From NCBI GenBank assembly GCA_021324775.1, contig JAJPIM010000045.1, forward strand, positions 1-64,000: 64,000 bases of DNA. The letters are read 5' to 3'. Made by a program: the position numbers and the translations under genes. The notes below the pieces were generated by a model. That model saw only the letters and a program-made list of their open reading frames with translations, did not search any database and was not told the origin of the DNA. The stretch comes from Gemmatimonadota bacterium (GTDB taxonomy: Bacteria > Gemmatimonadota > Gemmatimonadetes > Gemmatimonadales > Gemmatimonadaceae). Below, piece after piece: positions 36,045-43,524 of the stretch. Positions within the stretch are counted from its first letter, which is position 1, and every line of letters begins with the position of its first letter.

Positions 36045-36443
36045 ATGAGAAAGAGTGCGAGGGCTCAGTTCGCCATCAAGAGTTGGGACGAGAAGCCGTA
36101 TAGCGAAGGTACGGATCTCCCAAAACTCACACGGGCCAGCGTCACCAAGACCTTCAGTGGCGACATCGAAGGGGAAGGACACGTCGAGTACCTGATGATG
36201 TACAGGAGCGACGGCTCGGCGACATTCGTCGGCCTCGAGCGGATCGTTGGACGCGTGGGGGGCAAGGCCGGCACGTTCGTCCTCCAGCGCACGGGCGTCT
36301 TCGAGGGCGGCCAGGCCAAGGAGTCCTATTCCGTGGTGGCGGGCTCCGGCACCGGGGAGCTGCACGGCTTGCGGGGCGATGGCACGTCAGCGCTCGGACA
36401 CGGCAGTGACTATCCGTTCTTACTGAACTACGAGTTGGACTAG
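36045..36443 (+). CDS. DUF3224 protein
   Basis: A 132-residue small cytoplasmic protein of the DUF3224 family, a beta-barrel fold of the allene oxide cyclase-like type. Family features are ARAQFAIKSWDEKPYSE, a central VEYLMMYRSDGSATFVGLER, and GTGELHGLRGDGTSALGH near the C-terminus. It has no signal peptide. The role is unknown; family members are often annotated as stress or redox-related without proof. ATG at 36045 follows GAGAGGGG, and the longer frame from 36000 is not needed. It ends before a 178-base gap holding the minus-strand terminator. Confidence 0.85.
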   Translation: MRKSARAQFAIKSWDEKPYSEGTDLPKLTRASVTKTFSGDIEGEGHVEYLMMYRSDGSATFVGLERIVGRVGGKAGTFVLQRTGVFEGGQAKESYSVVAGSGTGELHGLRGDGTSALGHGSDYPFLLNYELD

Positions 36444-36519
36444 GCGAATCGTCACTCGAGATCAATTCGAGCGGTTCGCGGTACGGCGCCGATACCCTAG
36501 GCGAGCGGGTCGCGCCGAC

Positions 36520-36557
36520 GAAAAGCGACCCCGCACCTGGAGCCGGTGCGGGGTCGC
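36520..36557 (-). terminator. Rho-independent terminator of the 36622-36984 gene
   Basis: A perfect 13-bp stem (GCGACCCCGCACC with GGTGCGGGGTCGC) around a 7-base loop, followed on the minus strand by TTTTC. It is the clearest intrinsic terminator in the window. Confidence 0.85.
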
Positions 36558-36621
36558 CGTCGTGGTACCCTTCGGTCAGTCTGGCACGGTGCGGTCACAC
36601 CGCACGCGCCCGTCCTGAGTC

Positions 36622-36984
36622 TTACCTGCTCGGCGTGTCGCCGTGGTCGTCGTGCTTCTGATCCGACGGCGGCAAGGTCTGCGCGTGCGAGGCCTTCCCC
36701 TGCGCATACCGTTTATCGAGATCCTGGCTCTCGGCAGACTGCCGCTGTTTCGCCTGATCCGACGATTCGCCAGCGCGCGGGTTAGCGATCTCCTGCTGGT
36801 GGCGCGCGTCCATCTGGGTCCTTTCGCCCTGATACGAGCGGTCGAGCGGCCCGGAATCCCACTGGACGGCGACGACGGCGTCGTTGCCCTCGGGCTGGTG
36901 TCGTCCACCCATCGAGCCGCACGCGGTGAGCGCGGCGACGGTCGTCACGAGAGTCAGTGCCTGCATCGAGCGGTGGATGCGCAT
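36622..36984 (-). CDS. Small hypothetical lipoprotein
   Basis: A 120-residue exported lipoprotein with signal ALTLVTTVAALTAC, cleaved at C22. The mature part is short, very hydrophilic and rich in Gln, Asp, Lys and Arg (RTQMDARHQQEIANPRAG). No domain is recognised. The start at 36984 has GGGAGG just upstream, and a strong terminator ends the gene. It is divergent from the MarR regulator, and the AT-rich operators lie between them, so it may be part of that regulon. That link is inference. Confidence 0.7.
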   Translation of the reverse strand: MRIHRSMQALTLVTTVAALTACGSMGGRHQPEGNDAVVAVQWDSGPLDRSYQGERTQMDARHQQEIANPRAGESSDQAKQRQSAESQDLDKRYAQGKASHAQTLPPSDQKHDDHGDTPSR

Positions 36985-37070
36985 GGGCCCTCCCGGGCCA
37001 AGAGTATGCCGGCACGCGCTCCGCGGTGAATCCGAGATGAGTGCACGCCATTTCTATCTGCGTCATAATA

Positions 37071-37137
37071 TATTGTGCACAACTAAATAAGTCAATGTCT
37101 TATTGTGTGATATCACATAAGACGCTATATTATTGTG
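37071..37137. promoter_or_regulatory. AT-rich operator cluster: three TATTGTG sites at 30-base spacing
   Basis: TATTGTG begins at 37071, 37101 and 37131, exactly 30 bases apart. The first lies within the palindrome TTGTGCACAA (37073-37082) and the second adjoins the 12-bp palindrome TGTGATATCACA (37106-37117), flanked by GTCTTA and TAAGAC. TATATT at 37126 could be a -10. It lies between two divergent genes, one encoding a MarR regulator, so autoregulation is likely. Confidence 0.65.
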
Positions 37138-37189
37138 CATTGGCCCACATGGGGCCGCCCGCGACCGGCTCGTAATGGAGGGAGACGAC

Positions 37190-37672
37190 GTGACGAAGCT
37201 GACAGGACCGAGCGGCAGCGGCTCGGTTGCGCTGAGCGACCTGGTGTGTTTCGATCTCTACTCCGCCGCCCGGGCGATCATCCGGGCCTATCGCCCGATT
37301 CTGTCCGGGTTGGGGCTCACCTACCCGCAGTACCTGGTCATGGTGATGCTCTGGCAGCACGCCCCACGTACCGTGAAGGACTTGGGCGACAACCTGGATC
37401 TCGACTCCGGCACCCTGTCGCCGTTATTGAAACGCCTCGAGGTATCCGGCCTGGTGACCCGCCGGCGCCGGGCCGACGACGAGCGCACCGTCGAGATCAC
37501 GCCGACCTCCAAGGGACGGTCCCTTGAGCGCGACGCGAAGCGCGTTCCGTTGGAAATGGCCACCGTCATGGGGATTTCGGAGACCGAGGAGCGCAAACTG
37601 CGGGCGCTCCTGCGCAAGCTGAGCGCCTCGCTCGCGACGCAAGTGGATGACGTGGCGACCCGAGTGGCGTAG
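37190..37672 (+). CDS. OhrR-like MarR-family regulator
   Basis: A 160-residue winged-helix repressor. DLVCFDLYSAARAIIRAYRP carries C20, in the position of the redox-sensing Cys of OhrR. The recognition helix and wing are DLDSGTLSPLLKRLEVSGLV followed by TRRRRADDERTVEITPT, very close to OhrR. Organic-peroxide sensing by C20 oxidation is the family expectation. No ohr peroxidase gene is adjacent, which is unusual. GTG at 37190 is chosen because GGAGGG lies seven bases upstream; ATG 37175 and 37133 are longer options that start at or in the operators. It likely represses itself through the palindromes upstream. Confidence 0.88.
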   Translation: MTKLTGPSGSGSVALSDLVCFDLYSAARAIIRAYRPILSGLGLTYPQYLVMVMLWQHAPRTVKDLGDNLDLDSGTLSPLLKRLEVSGLVTRRRRADDERTVEITPTSKGRSLERDAKRVPLEMATVMGISETEERKLRALLRKLSASLATQVDDVATRVA

Positions 37673-37691
37673 GCGGCAGGGTGGTGCCAGC

Positions 37692-38111
37692 CTACGCCTC
37701 CCACGGGTTGATCACTGTCACGCCACAGTCCGCGAAGTCGGCGGAGTTCCGCGTTGCGACTGCGGCATCGCGCGACCGGGCGATAGCGGCGATCTGCGCG
37801 TCGGCTTCGGCGATTGGCCGGCCAGCACGACGCCGAGCCGCGGCGATGTGGGCGTATTCGCGTGCCGCCGCGCTGTCAAAGGGCAATACCCGTCCGGCCA
37901 ACTCTTCCGAAAAAATCGCCTGCGCAACGGATTCGAGTGAGCGACGGCGCGCGCCGTTCGGCAACAACGCAATGCCATAGAACAGTTCCGCCTCCGTGAT
38001 CGTGGTCGTGAAGAGCACCGCCATAGCCTGGGCGCGCATCCAGGCGATCACTTTGGGGGACGGTTTCGGCCGCCACGTCTCGGACAGAACGTTCGTGTCC
38101 AACACGATCAT
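37692..38111 (-). CDS. PIN-domain toxin (VapC/FitB type)
   Basis: A 139-residue predicted RNase toxin. It starts MIVLDTNVLSETWRPKPSP with the first metal-binding Asp, and the other acidic residues lie in TITEAELFYGIALL, AEADAQIAAIA and NSADFADCG. All four PIN positions seem present. ATG at 38111 overlaps the antitoxin stop by four bases (ATGA), so antitoxin is translated first. FitB-type toxins act on tRNA or mRNA; the specific target is not visible. It is convergent with the MarR gene, about 20 bases away. Confidence 0.93.
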   Translation of the reverse strand: MIVLDTNVLSETWRPKPSPKVIAWMRAQAMAVLFTTTITEAELFYGIALLPNGARRRSLESVAQAIFSEELAGRVLPFDSAAAREYAHIAAARRRAGRPIAEADAQIAAIARSRDAAVATRNSADFADCGVTVINPWEA

Positions 38112-38353
38112 GCGAAGTCCGGCGGTGCACGTTTCGGTCCTCGCGGGGGCAGCGAGAGTTCGACGCCCCCCACCGACTCGATGCGCTTGCGGATCGCGTC
38201 GGCCAGATTCCCGCTCGACGGCCGTTCGTGAGCGAGCGCCGTACGCAAGATGTCCCGCGCCTCATCCTCCATCGAATGATTCCGGTGGGCCGCGCGCAGG
38301 CGCAGCTTGCGCTTGAGGGATTCGTCGAGATTCCGAATGGTGATGCTGGCCAT
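38108..38353 (-). CDS. FitA-like antitoxin (ribbon-helix-helix)
   Basis: An 81-residue antitoxin. The N-terminus MASITIRNLDESLKRKLRLR is a ribbon-helix-helix DNA-binding domain, followed by AAHRNHSMEDEARDILRTAL, the FitA/Phd-like signature. The C-terminus (LPPRGPKRAPPDFA) would wrap the toxin. It usually represses its own operon, and its promoter should lie in the AT-richer bases near 38375-38400. The start at 38353 has GGAGG upstream; the longer frame from 38368 is less likely. Confidence 0.92.
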   Translation of the reverse strand: MASITIRNLDESLKRKLRLRAAHRNHSMEDEARDILRTALAHERPSSGNLADAIRKRIESVGGVELSLPPRGPKRAPPDFA

Positions 38354-38368
38354 TGGCTCCTCCTGCAA

Positions 38369-38759
38369 TCAATGCCATCATATTAATCATTGCTGCGACT
38401 GATGGCAAGACGGGCGCCGTTGCGATCGAGTCAGCCTGGCAGGAGCGCCAAGTCGCGTCGCGACGCGCATGTAGGGCGCCCGTACAGACGGTCACAGTGG
38501 TGCCACACACGTGGCGAGCCACACCGTGACCGCTGGCTCCCGTAACGCGCGTGCAGGCGTAGTGCATCGCATCCGATCCTGCCCGCGGGAGGCAACACCG
38601 TCGGACTCCATGGCACGAGAGCAGATCGCGAAGCGCGACGCCGGGACGGACGCGCAGCCCGAGTCAGAGTCCCCTCTGTTCTCAGGGAGAGGAGGGACTA
38701 GCTTTGGGCACGGGTTGGCGGAAGGCCAGCCCATGTGGGCGAAGGATCTGTATCCACTT
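38369..38759. other. Gene-poor gap before tRNA-Ser(GCT)
   Basis: A 390-base stretch with no convincing gene. It starts with an AT-rich patch, probably the antitoxin promoter. It contains a hairpin (GCCAC, loop ACAC, GTGGC at 38502-38515) inside a wider inverted pair CGGTCAC/GTGACCG (38489-38532). Open frames here are G+C-rich shadows without family features. Confidence 0.45.
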
Positions 38760-38850
38760 GGAGCGGTGGCCGAGAGGCTGAAGGCGGCGGTTTGCTAAAC
38801 CGTTATAGGGTCTTAAAGCCCTATCGAGGGTTCGAATCCCTCCCGCTCCG
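38760..38850 (+). tRNA. tRNA-Ser(GCT)
   Basis: A 91-base class II tRNA. Acceptor GGAGCGG pairs with CCGCTCC, and the discriminator is G. The anticodon loop TTGCTAA is closed by GCGGT/ACCGT, giving GCT for AGC/AGU codons. The long variable arm (TATAGGGTCTTAAAGCCCTAT) and the T-loop GGTTCGAATCC are present. CCA is not encoded. gltX starts 60 bases downstream. Confidence 0.95.
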
Positions 38851-38909
38851 TCGTCGTACGCGGGTCCGTCGCCCAGGCGGGCCCGCTGTCGTTTGAACTC
38901 AATCCAGGC

Positions 38910-40433
38910 ATGACCGAGATGTCCGTCGCAGCCGCCGCCGCGCCGTCAGCCGCACCCCGAACCGCCCCTTCACCAGCGCCCGATAGGTACGCGCCCGCCG
39001 GACGCCCGCGCCTCCGCTTCGCGCCGTCGCCCACGGGATACCTGCACGTCGGCGGCGCGCGCACCGCGCTCTTCAACTGGCTCTACGCGCGGCATTTCGG
39101 CGGTGATTTCCTCCTCCGCGTCGAAGACACCGACAAGGCCCGCAGCAACGAGGCGTCGACCCGCGCCATCTTCGAGGGGCTCGAGTGGCTCGGGCTCACC
39201 TGGGACGAGCCGGTCGTCTATCAGGGCGCCAACGTCGCCCGGCACGCCGATGACGGCGCACGGATGCTGGCCGCCGGCGCGGTGTACCGCTGCTTCTGTA
39301 CCGCCGAAGAGCTGGACGAGCGCCGCGCCGCCGCCCACGCACGCCACGAGACGTTCACCTACGACCGGCGGTGCGACCGGCTCGCACCCGCGGAGATCGC
39401 CCGGCTCGTCGCCGCGGGCACGCCCTACGCTCTGCGATTCCGCGTCCCCGAAGGCACCACGGGATGGAACGATCTCGTGCACGGCGAGATCGCGTTCCCC
39501 AACAAGGACATCGACGACTTCGTCGTCCTGCGCTCCGACGGCACGCCCGTGTACAACATGGCGGTGGTCTCCGATGACATCGCGATGCGCATCACACTCG
39601 TGATGCGCGGCGACGACCACATCTCCAACACACCCAAGCAGATCCTGCTCTATCACGCACTCGGCGCCCCGCTCCCCGAGTTTGCACACCTGCCCATGAT
39701 CCACGGCACCGACGGCAAGAAACTCAGCAAGCGCCACGGTGCGACCGCCGTCGCCGACTACCAGAACCAGGGCATCCTCCCCACGGCCATGCTCAACTTC
39801 CTCGCGCTCCTCGGCTGGTCCCCCGGCGGCGATCGCGAGATCATGACGGTGCCGGAGATGGTGAAACTGTTCTCGCCCGATGGACTGCTGCGCAAAGCGG
39901 CGATCTTCGATCTGCAGAAACTGGAGTGGATGAACGGCCAGCACCTGTCGCTCATCGCCCTCGATGACCTCCTGCCGCGCGTGGTGCCAGCACTGGTCGC
40001 CGCGGGCCTCGCGACGACGGAGTCGCTCGCTGCGCGGCCGGATTGGTTCCGGGCACTGATCGACCTCCTCCGGGTACGGGCCCGCACGGTCCTCGACATC
40101 GTGCGCCAGGCGGAGCCCTACCTCCGCGACGTGATCGGGTACGATCCCGAGGCGGTCGCCAAGCAGTGGAAGGATCGGGAAGGAGCCGCCAGCCTGCTCG
40201 CGCTCACGCGAACGAAGTTGGCCGGCGTCACGGAGTGGACGACTGCCGCGCTGGAGCCCGCCCTCCGGGAGTTGGCGGAATCGCGGGGCCTCACCGCCGG
40301 CAAGATCTTCCAGCCGTTACGCGTCGCCCTCACCGGGCTGACCGTCAGCCCGGGGATTTTCGACGTCCTCGTCATGTTGGGCCGCGATCGCTCGCTGGCT
40401 CGCATCGATGCGGCGCTCGCCTATCTGCGGTGA
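38910..40433 (+). CDS. gltX: Glutamyl-tRNA synthetase
   Basis: A 507-residue class I synthetase that charges tRNA-Glu, and probably tRNA-Gln too if this genome relies on the amidotransferase route. The HIGH-type motif is FAPSPTGYLHVGGARTALF near residue 38, and the KMSKS-type motif is DGKKLSKRHGATAVADY near residue 271. The Glu-recognition segment is RFRVPEGTTGWNDLVHGEI. An Ala/Pro-rich extension of about 30 residues precedes the catalytic core, which is not essential to the family. ATG at 38910 was chosen; no nearer start precedes the core. It lies immediately after tRNA-Ser(GCT). Confidence 0.95.
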   Translation: MTEMSVAAAAAPSAAPRTAPSPAPDRYAPAGRPRLRFAPSPTGYLHVGGARTALFNWLYARHFGGDFLLRVEDTDKARSNEASTRAIFEGLEWLGLTWDEPVVYQGANVARHADDGARMLAAGAVYRCFCTAEELDERRAAAHARHETFTYDRRCDRLAPAEIARLVAAGTPYALRFRVPEGTTGWNDLVHGEIAFPNKDIDDFVVLRSDGTPVYNMAVVSDDIAMRITLVMRGDDHISNTPKQILLYHALGAPLPEFAHLPMIHGTDGKKLSKRHGATAVADYQNQGILPTAMLNFLALLGWSPGGDREIMTVPEMVKLFSPDGLLRKAAIFDLQKLEWMNGQHLSLIALDDLLPRVVPALVAAGLATTESLAARPDWFRALIDLLRVRARTVLDIVRQAEPYLRDVIGYDPEAVAKQWKDREGAASLLALTRTKLAGVTEWTTAALEPALRELAESRGLTAGKIFQPLRVALTGLTVSPGIFDVLVMLGRDRSLARIDAALAYLR

Positions 40434-40596
40434 TCCGCCCGTCGGTCCACTCTTATTGACCGCATGGTTGTCCGGGCTCAGATTGGGGTGGCTGTGACCC
40501 CCCCTGAGCCCGGTTCGGCGACGTGCTCGCGGGTACGTTGTGAGCGGGCCATCCGGTGTTCGGCCCGCGCCGCGCGATCCGATGCACCGAGGATGT

Positions 40597-41259
40597 ATGG
40601 CTGAGCCCCTGAGTCCGATCGAGCGACGCGTCTACCACTATCTCCTCGACTTCCTCGCGGAGAATACGTACCAGCCGAGCATTCGCGAGATCGGGAAGCG
40701 CTTTCGCATCAAGTCCACGAAGACGGTGTCGGACATTCTGCAAGCGCTGGCCGAGAAGGGCTACATCGAGCGCGACCCGTCACGTTCGCGCGGCGTCCGG
40801 CTCCTGGGATTCGCGGCGGCGCCGCTGACGCAGCCGGTGCCGGTGTACAGCAAGATCGCCGCGACCGAGCCCGTGCTCCTCCCCGAGCACCGCCAGTCGT
40901 TCCTGACGATGGACCGCCGGTTCGTGCCGAGCGACGACGTCTACGCGCTCCGCATCAAGGACGACAGCATGGCGGGACGCGGCATCTTCGATGGGGATTT
41001 CGTCCTGGTCAACCCGTCGGCGCGCGCGCGCGATGGCGAGATCGTCGCCGCGCGCCTCGGCGAAGACGCGACGGTCAAGACGCTCACGCACCGCGGCGCC
41101 GCGATCGTGCTCGAACCGGCCAACGCCACCGACCGCGAGATCGTCGTCGGCCCGCACGACAATTTCGCGGTGCTAGGGGTGATCTGCGGCGTGTTCCGCT
41201 CGTACTTCGACGCCGAGACGGAGCAGCGCGAGCCAGCGGAGCCCGACGCCGCGGCCTGA
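40597..41259 (+). CDS. lexA: LexA-like SOS repressor with altered cleavage site
   Basis: A 220-residue repressor. The winged HTH spans about 1-68 with YQPSIREIGKRFRIKSTKTV. The C-terminal peptidase has Ser124 in IKDDSMAGRGIFDGDFVLV and Lys161 in GEDATVKTLTHRG, the self-cleavage dyad. The hinge aligns VPVYSKIAATEPVLL with the usual VAAGEP, so the scissile pair is Ala89-Thr90 instead of Ala-Gly. This may slow or change cleavage. No SOS box was identified. ATG 40597 is chosen because GAGG lies upstream; GTG 40540 and ATG 40582 are in frame. An alternative identity is a LexA paralogue with another regulon. Confidence 0.88.
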   Translation: MAEPLSPIERRVYHYLLDFLAENTYQPSIREIGKRFRIKSTKTVSDILQALAEKGYIERDPSRSRGVRLLGFAAAPLTQPVPVYSKIAATEPVLLPEHRQSFLTMDRRFVPSDDVYALRIKDDSMAGRGIFDGDFVLVNPSARARDGEIVAARLGEDATVKTLTHRGAAIVLEPANATDREIVVGPHDNFAVLGVICGVFRSYFDAETEQREPAEPDAAA

Positions 41260-41373
41260 GCCGCGCCCTTCACCGCCCCGCTCGTTCCGCTGGGCGCGGT
41301 CCACGCCGGACCGATCGTGGCGCCCCTGTATCGCAATGTTGATCGGCGGCCTCTACCGTGCTCGGATGGTCAG

Positions 41374-41381
41374 TATATTGG
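41374..41381 (+). promoter_or_regulatory. -10-like box TATATTGG upstream of the dehydrogenase
   Basis: Identical to the octamer at 41, about 108 bases before the start codon. No -35 hexamer fits. The leader of about 96 bases to the ATG has no riboswitch-like structure that I could find. Confidence 0.4.
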
Positions 41382-41481
41382 CGTGCGGCCGGTCCTCCGA
41401 TCCGGGAAAACCGGCGTGCTGGCGCATCACGGCGGCCGCCAGGCCACCACAACCTTTTCCGTCCTCTCCGAGGTGACACCG

Positions 41482-42582
41482 ATGGCGTCCACGGCCCATC
41501 CCGACGCACAGGAAGGCACCGCATCCGGCGTGCTGGCCCGAATGAGCGCGCGCGGCCATGAGCAGGTGGTCTTCGCGTCCGATCCCGCCAGCGGATACCG
41601 GGCAATCGTGGCAATCCACAGCACGCGGATCGGTCCCGCCCTCGGTGGCACCCGCATGTGGGCCTATGCCACGGAGGAGGCCGCGCTCACCGACGCGCTC
41701 CGGCTGTCCGAAGGGATGACGTACAAAGCCGCCGCCGCCGGCGTCCCGTTCGGCGGAGGCAAATCCGTCGTGATCGCGGATCCGAAAACAGCCGACCGGC
41801 CCGCGGTGTTTCGCGCCCATGGGCGCGCGGTCGAAGGACTCGGCGGCCGCTACATCACGTCGGTCGACATCGGGACGAGCCCGGATGACATGCGGTACGT
41901 TCGCGAGGAGACCACCCACGTGGGCGGACTGCCCACCACCGTCGGCGACCCGTCACCGGCCACCGCCCGCGGGGTCCAGCGCGCGATCGAAGCGTCGCTC
42001 CACCACGTGCGCGGATCGGCCGATCTCGCCGGCCGCACGATCGCCATCCAGGGGCTCGGGCACGTGGGCTACCACCTCGCCCGGATGCTGCACGACGCGG
42101 GCGCGCGCCTCATCGCGAGCGATACCAATGACGAGCGGGCAGCACGCGTCGCCAAGGAGTTCGGGGCGCAGATCGTCGCGCCCGAATCGATCCATACGGC
42201 CAAGGCCGACGTGTTCGCCCCCTGCGCCTTCGGCGCCGGGCTGTCCCCGGCCACGATTCCCGCGCTCCGGTGTGAGGTGGTCGCCGGCGCGGCGAACAAT
42301 CAACTCCTGAGCGATGCCGACGGCGCACTCCTGGAGAAGCGCAGCATCGCGTACGCGCCGGACTTCATCGCGAACGCCGGCGGATTGATCTACCTCTGCC
42401 AGGAAGTTGCGGGATGGACGGCGGAGCGGGTGGCGCGCACGCTGGAGGGGATCTTCGACACGACGGTGGCGGTGTTCGACGCGGCGTCCAAGCGCGGCAT
42501 CCCGTCGAGTGAGGCGGCCGTGCAGATCACGCGCGAGCGGCTGAACGCCGCGCCGCGGCTCGCTACCGGAAGGCCGCGATAG
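41482..42582 (+). CDS. Glu/Leu/Phe/Val dehydrogenase (leucine dehydrogenase-like)
   Basis: A 366-residue NAD(P)-dependent amino-acid dehydrogenase that reversibly deaminates branched-chain or related amino acids. The catalytic region has MTYKAAAAGVPFGGGKSVVI with the active lysines, and TSVDIGTSPDDM. The Rossmann domain has IQGLGHVGYHLARMLHDAGA, with the acidic residue at IASDTNDE. The C-terminus has YAPDFIANAGGLIYLCQEVA. Length and the short N-terminus match leucine dehydrogenases, but phenylalanine specificity cannot be excluded. ATG at 41482 has GAGGTG seven bases upstream; the longer frame from 41317 starts before the predicted transcript. Confidence 0.9.
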   Translation: MASTAHPDAQEGTASGVLARMSARGHEQVVFASDPASGYRAIVAIHSTRIGPALGGTRMWAYATEEAALTDALRLSEGMTYKAAAAGVPFGGGKSVVIADPKTADRPAVFRAHGRAVEGLGGRYITSVDIGTSPDDMRYVREETTHVGGLPTTVGDPSPATARGVQRAIEASLHHVRGSADLAGRTIAIQGLGHVGYHLARMLHDAGARLIASDTNDERAARVAKEFGAQIVAPESIHTAKADVFAPCAFGAGLSPATIPALRCEVVAGAANNQLLSDADGALLEKRSIAYAPDFIANAGGLIYLCQEVAGWTAERVARTLEGIFDTTVAVFDAASKRGIPSSEAAVQITRERLNAAPRLATGRPR

Positions 42583-42600
42583 CGAGGCCCACCGCCGCGG

Positions 42601-43515
42601 TCACTGGACCGGCGGCGGCGTGTCGGAGTCTTTCGGCTTGTCGGCCGGCGGCGGCGGGGGCGAGGATTTCTTCGCCGCCTCTTCGTGCTCTTTCTCCAGA
42701 CGCTGGCGCACGTGGCGCACGGCGTCGCGGAACTCGTCTTCGTTGAGCGTTCGCTGCGCCTGGTACATGATGTCGTCGTGGCGCATGTTCAGTGTCCGCT
42801 CGTTCTCACCCATGATCGGATTGGCCGTCACGTTGAGCGGCAGGAACGCGAGCACTGCGGTCGGAATCTTGAACGATCCGAGCTGGATGAACTTGGAATC
42901 GATTCCGTACTTCTTCCCGTTGTGCTCGAACGTCCAGTCACCGGGTTGACGGCGGCCCGCACCAAGCGCCAGCGTGTCGTTGTGCGCGCGGACCCGCGCC
43001 GCGAGCGCGCTGTCCGCCGCTTCCTCGATCGTTTTCGGCGCCGAGACGATCCCGGCGGGAGGCACCCAGACGCGGCCGTCGTGATATTCCGGACGCGCGC
43101 CCTCGGCCGGTCCGCCCACGCCGACTACTGGCCCCGAGCCGACACCCGAATCGGTGGGGGCGGGCGCGGCAGCAGGCGGCGCGACGGGTTGCGCGGGAGC
43201 CGGCGGGGCCACCGGTAGCGCGGCCGGCGTCGACGGGGGCGCCACGAGGGGCGCGATCGGCTTCCGGGGCGCCGGGCGGTTGTCGCCGCCGCTCTTGAGC
43301 GGCGCGACCGTGACGCTGGGCGCCGGCGTCTCGACGTACCGGAGATGCTCGGCCGGCGTCGCGGCAGTCCGGAACGGGTGCATGAAGTCGGAGAACGGGA
43401 GCGGCAGCAGGAGCACCCGCACGAGCGCCGCCACGAACAGCACGTGCGCGACGAGCGACACCGCCAAGGCGCCTCGCGATTCGCGCCTCTTCACCATCCT
43501 GCCAATCACCGGCAT
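42601..43515 (-). CDS. TonB-like membrane-anchored hypothetical protein
   Basis: A 304-residue protein. One membrane helix (about 16-38, GALAVSLVAHVLFVAALVRV) is followed by a Pro/Ala-rich spacer to about residue 130, as in TonB N-terminal regions. The C-terminal half lacks a TonB fold and instead has FEHNGKKYGIDSKFIQLGSF and KIPTAVLAFLPLNV, ending in a charged coil. It is not recognised beyond its TonB-like layout. ATG at 43515 was chosen; GTG 43521 and ATG 43497 are possible. It is the last gene of the long minus-strand block, four to ten bases after the aminotransferase stop. Confidence 0.6.
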   Translation of the reverse strand: MPVIGRMVKRRESRGALAVSLVAHVLFVAALVRVLLLPLPFSDFMHPFRTAATPAEHLRYVETPAPSVTVAPLKSGGDNRPAPRKPIAPLVAPPSTPAALPVAPPAPAQPVAPPAAAPAPTDSGVGSGPVVGVGGPAEGARPEYHDGRVWVPPAGIVSAPKTIEEAADSALAARVRAHNDTLALGAGRRQPGDWTFEHNGKKYGIDSKFIQLGSFKIPTAVLAFLPLNVTANPIMGENERTLNMRHDDIMYQAQRTLNEDEFRDAVRHVRQRLEKEHEEAAKKSSPPPPPADKPKDSDTPPPVQ

Positions 43516-43524
43516 CGCCACCGC

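Noticed and set aside
38369-38759. An integrated element next to tRNA-Ser(GCT)
   Set aside because: No integrase, no repeated tRNA end and no flanking direct repeats were found.
41259-41481. A riboswitch in the leader between lexA and the dehydrogenase
   Set aside because: No conserved aptamer core could be seen.
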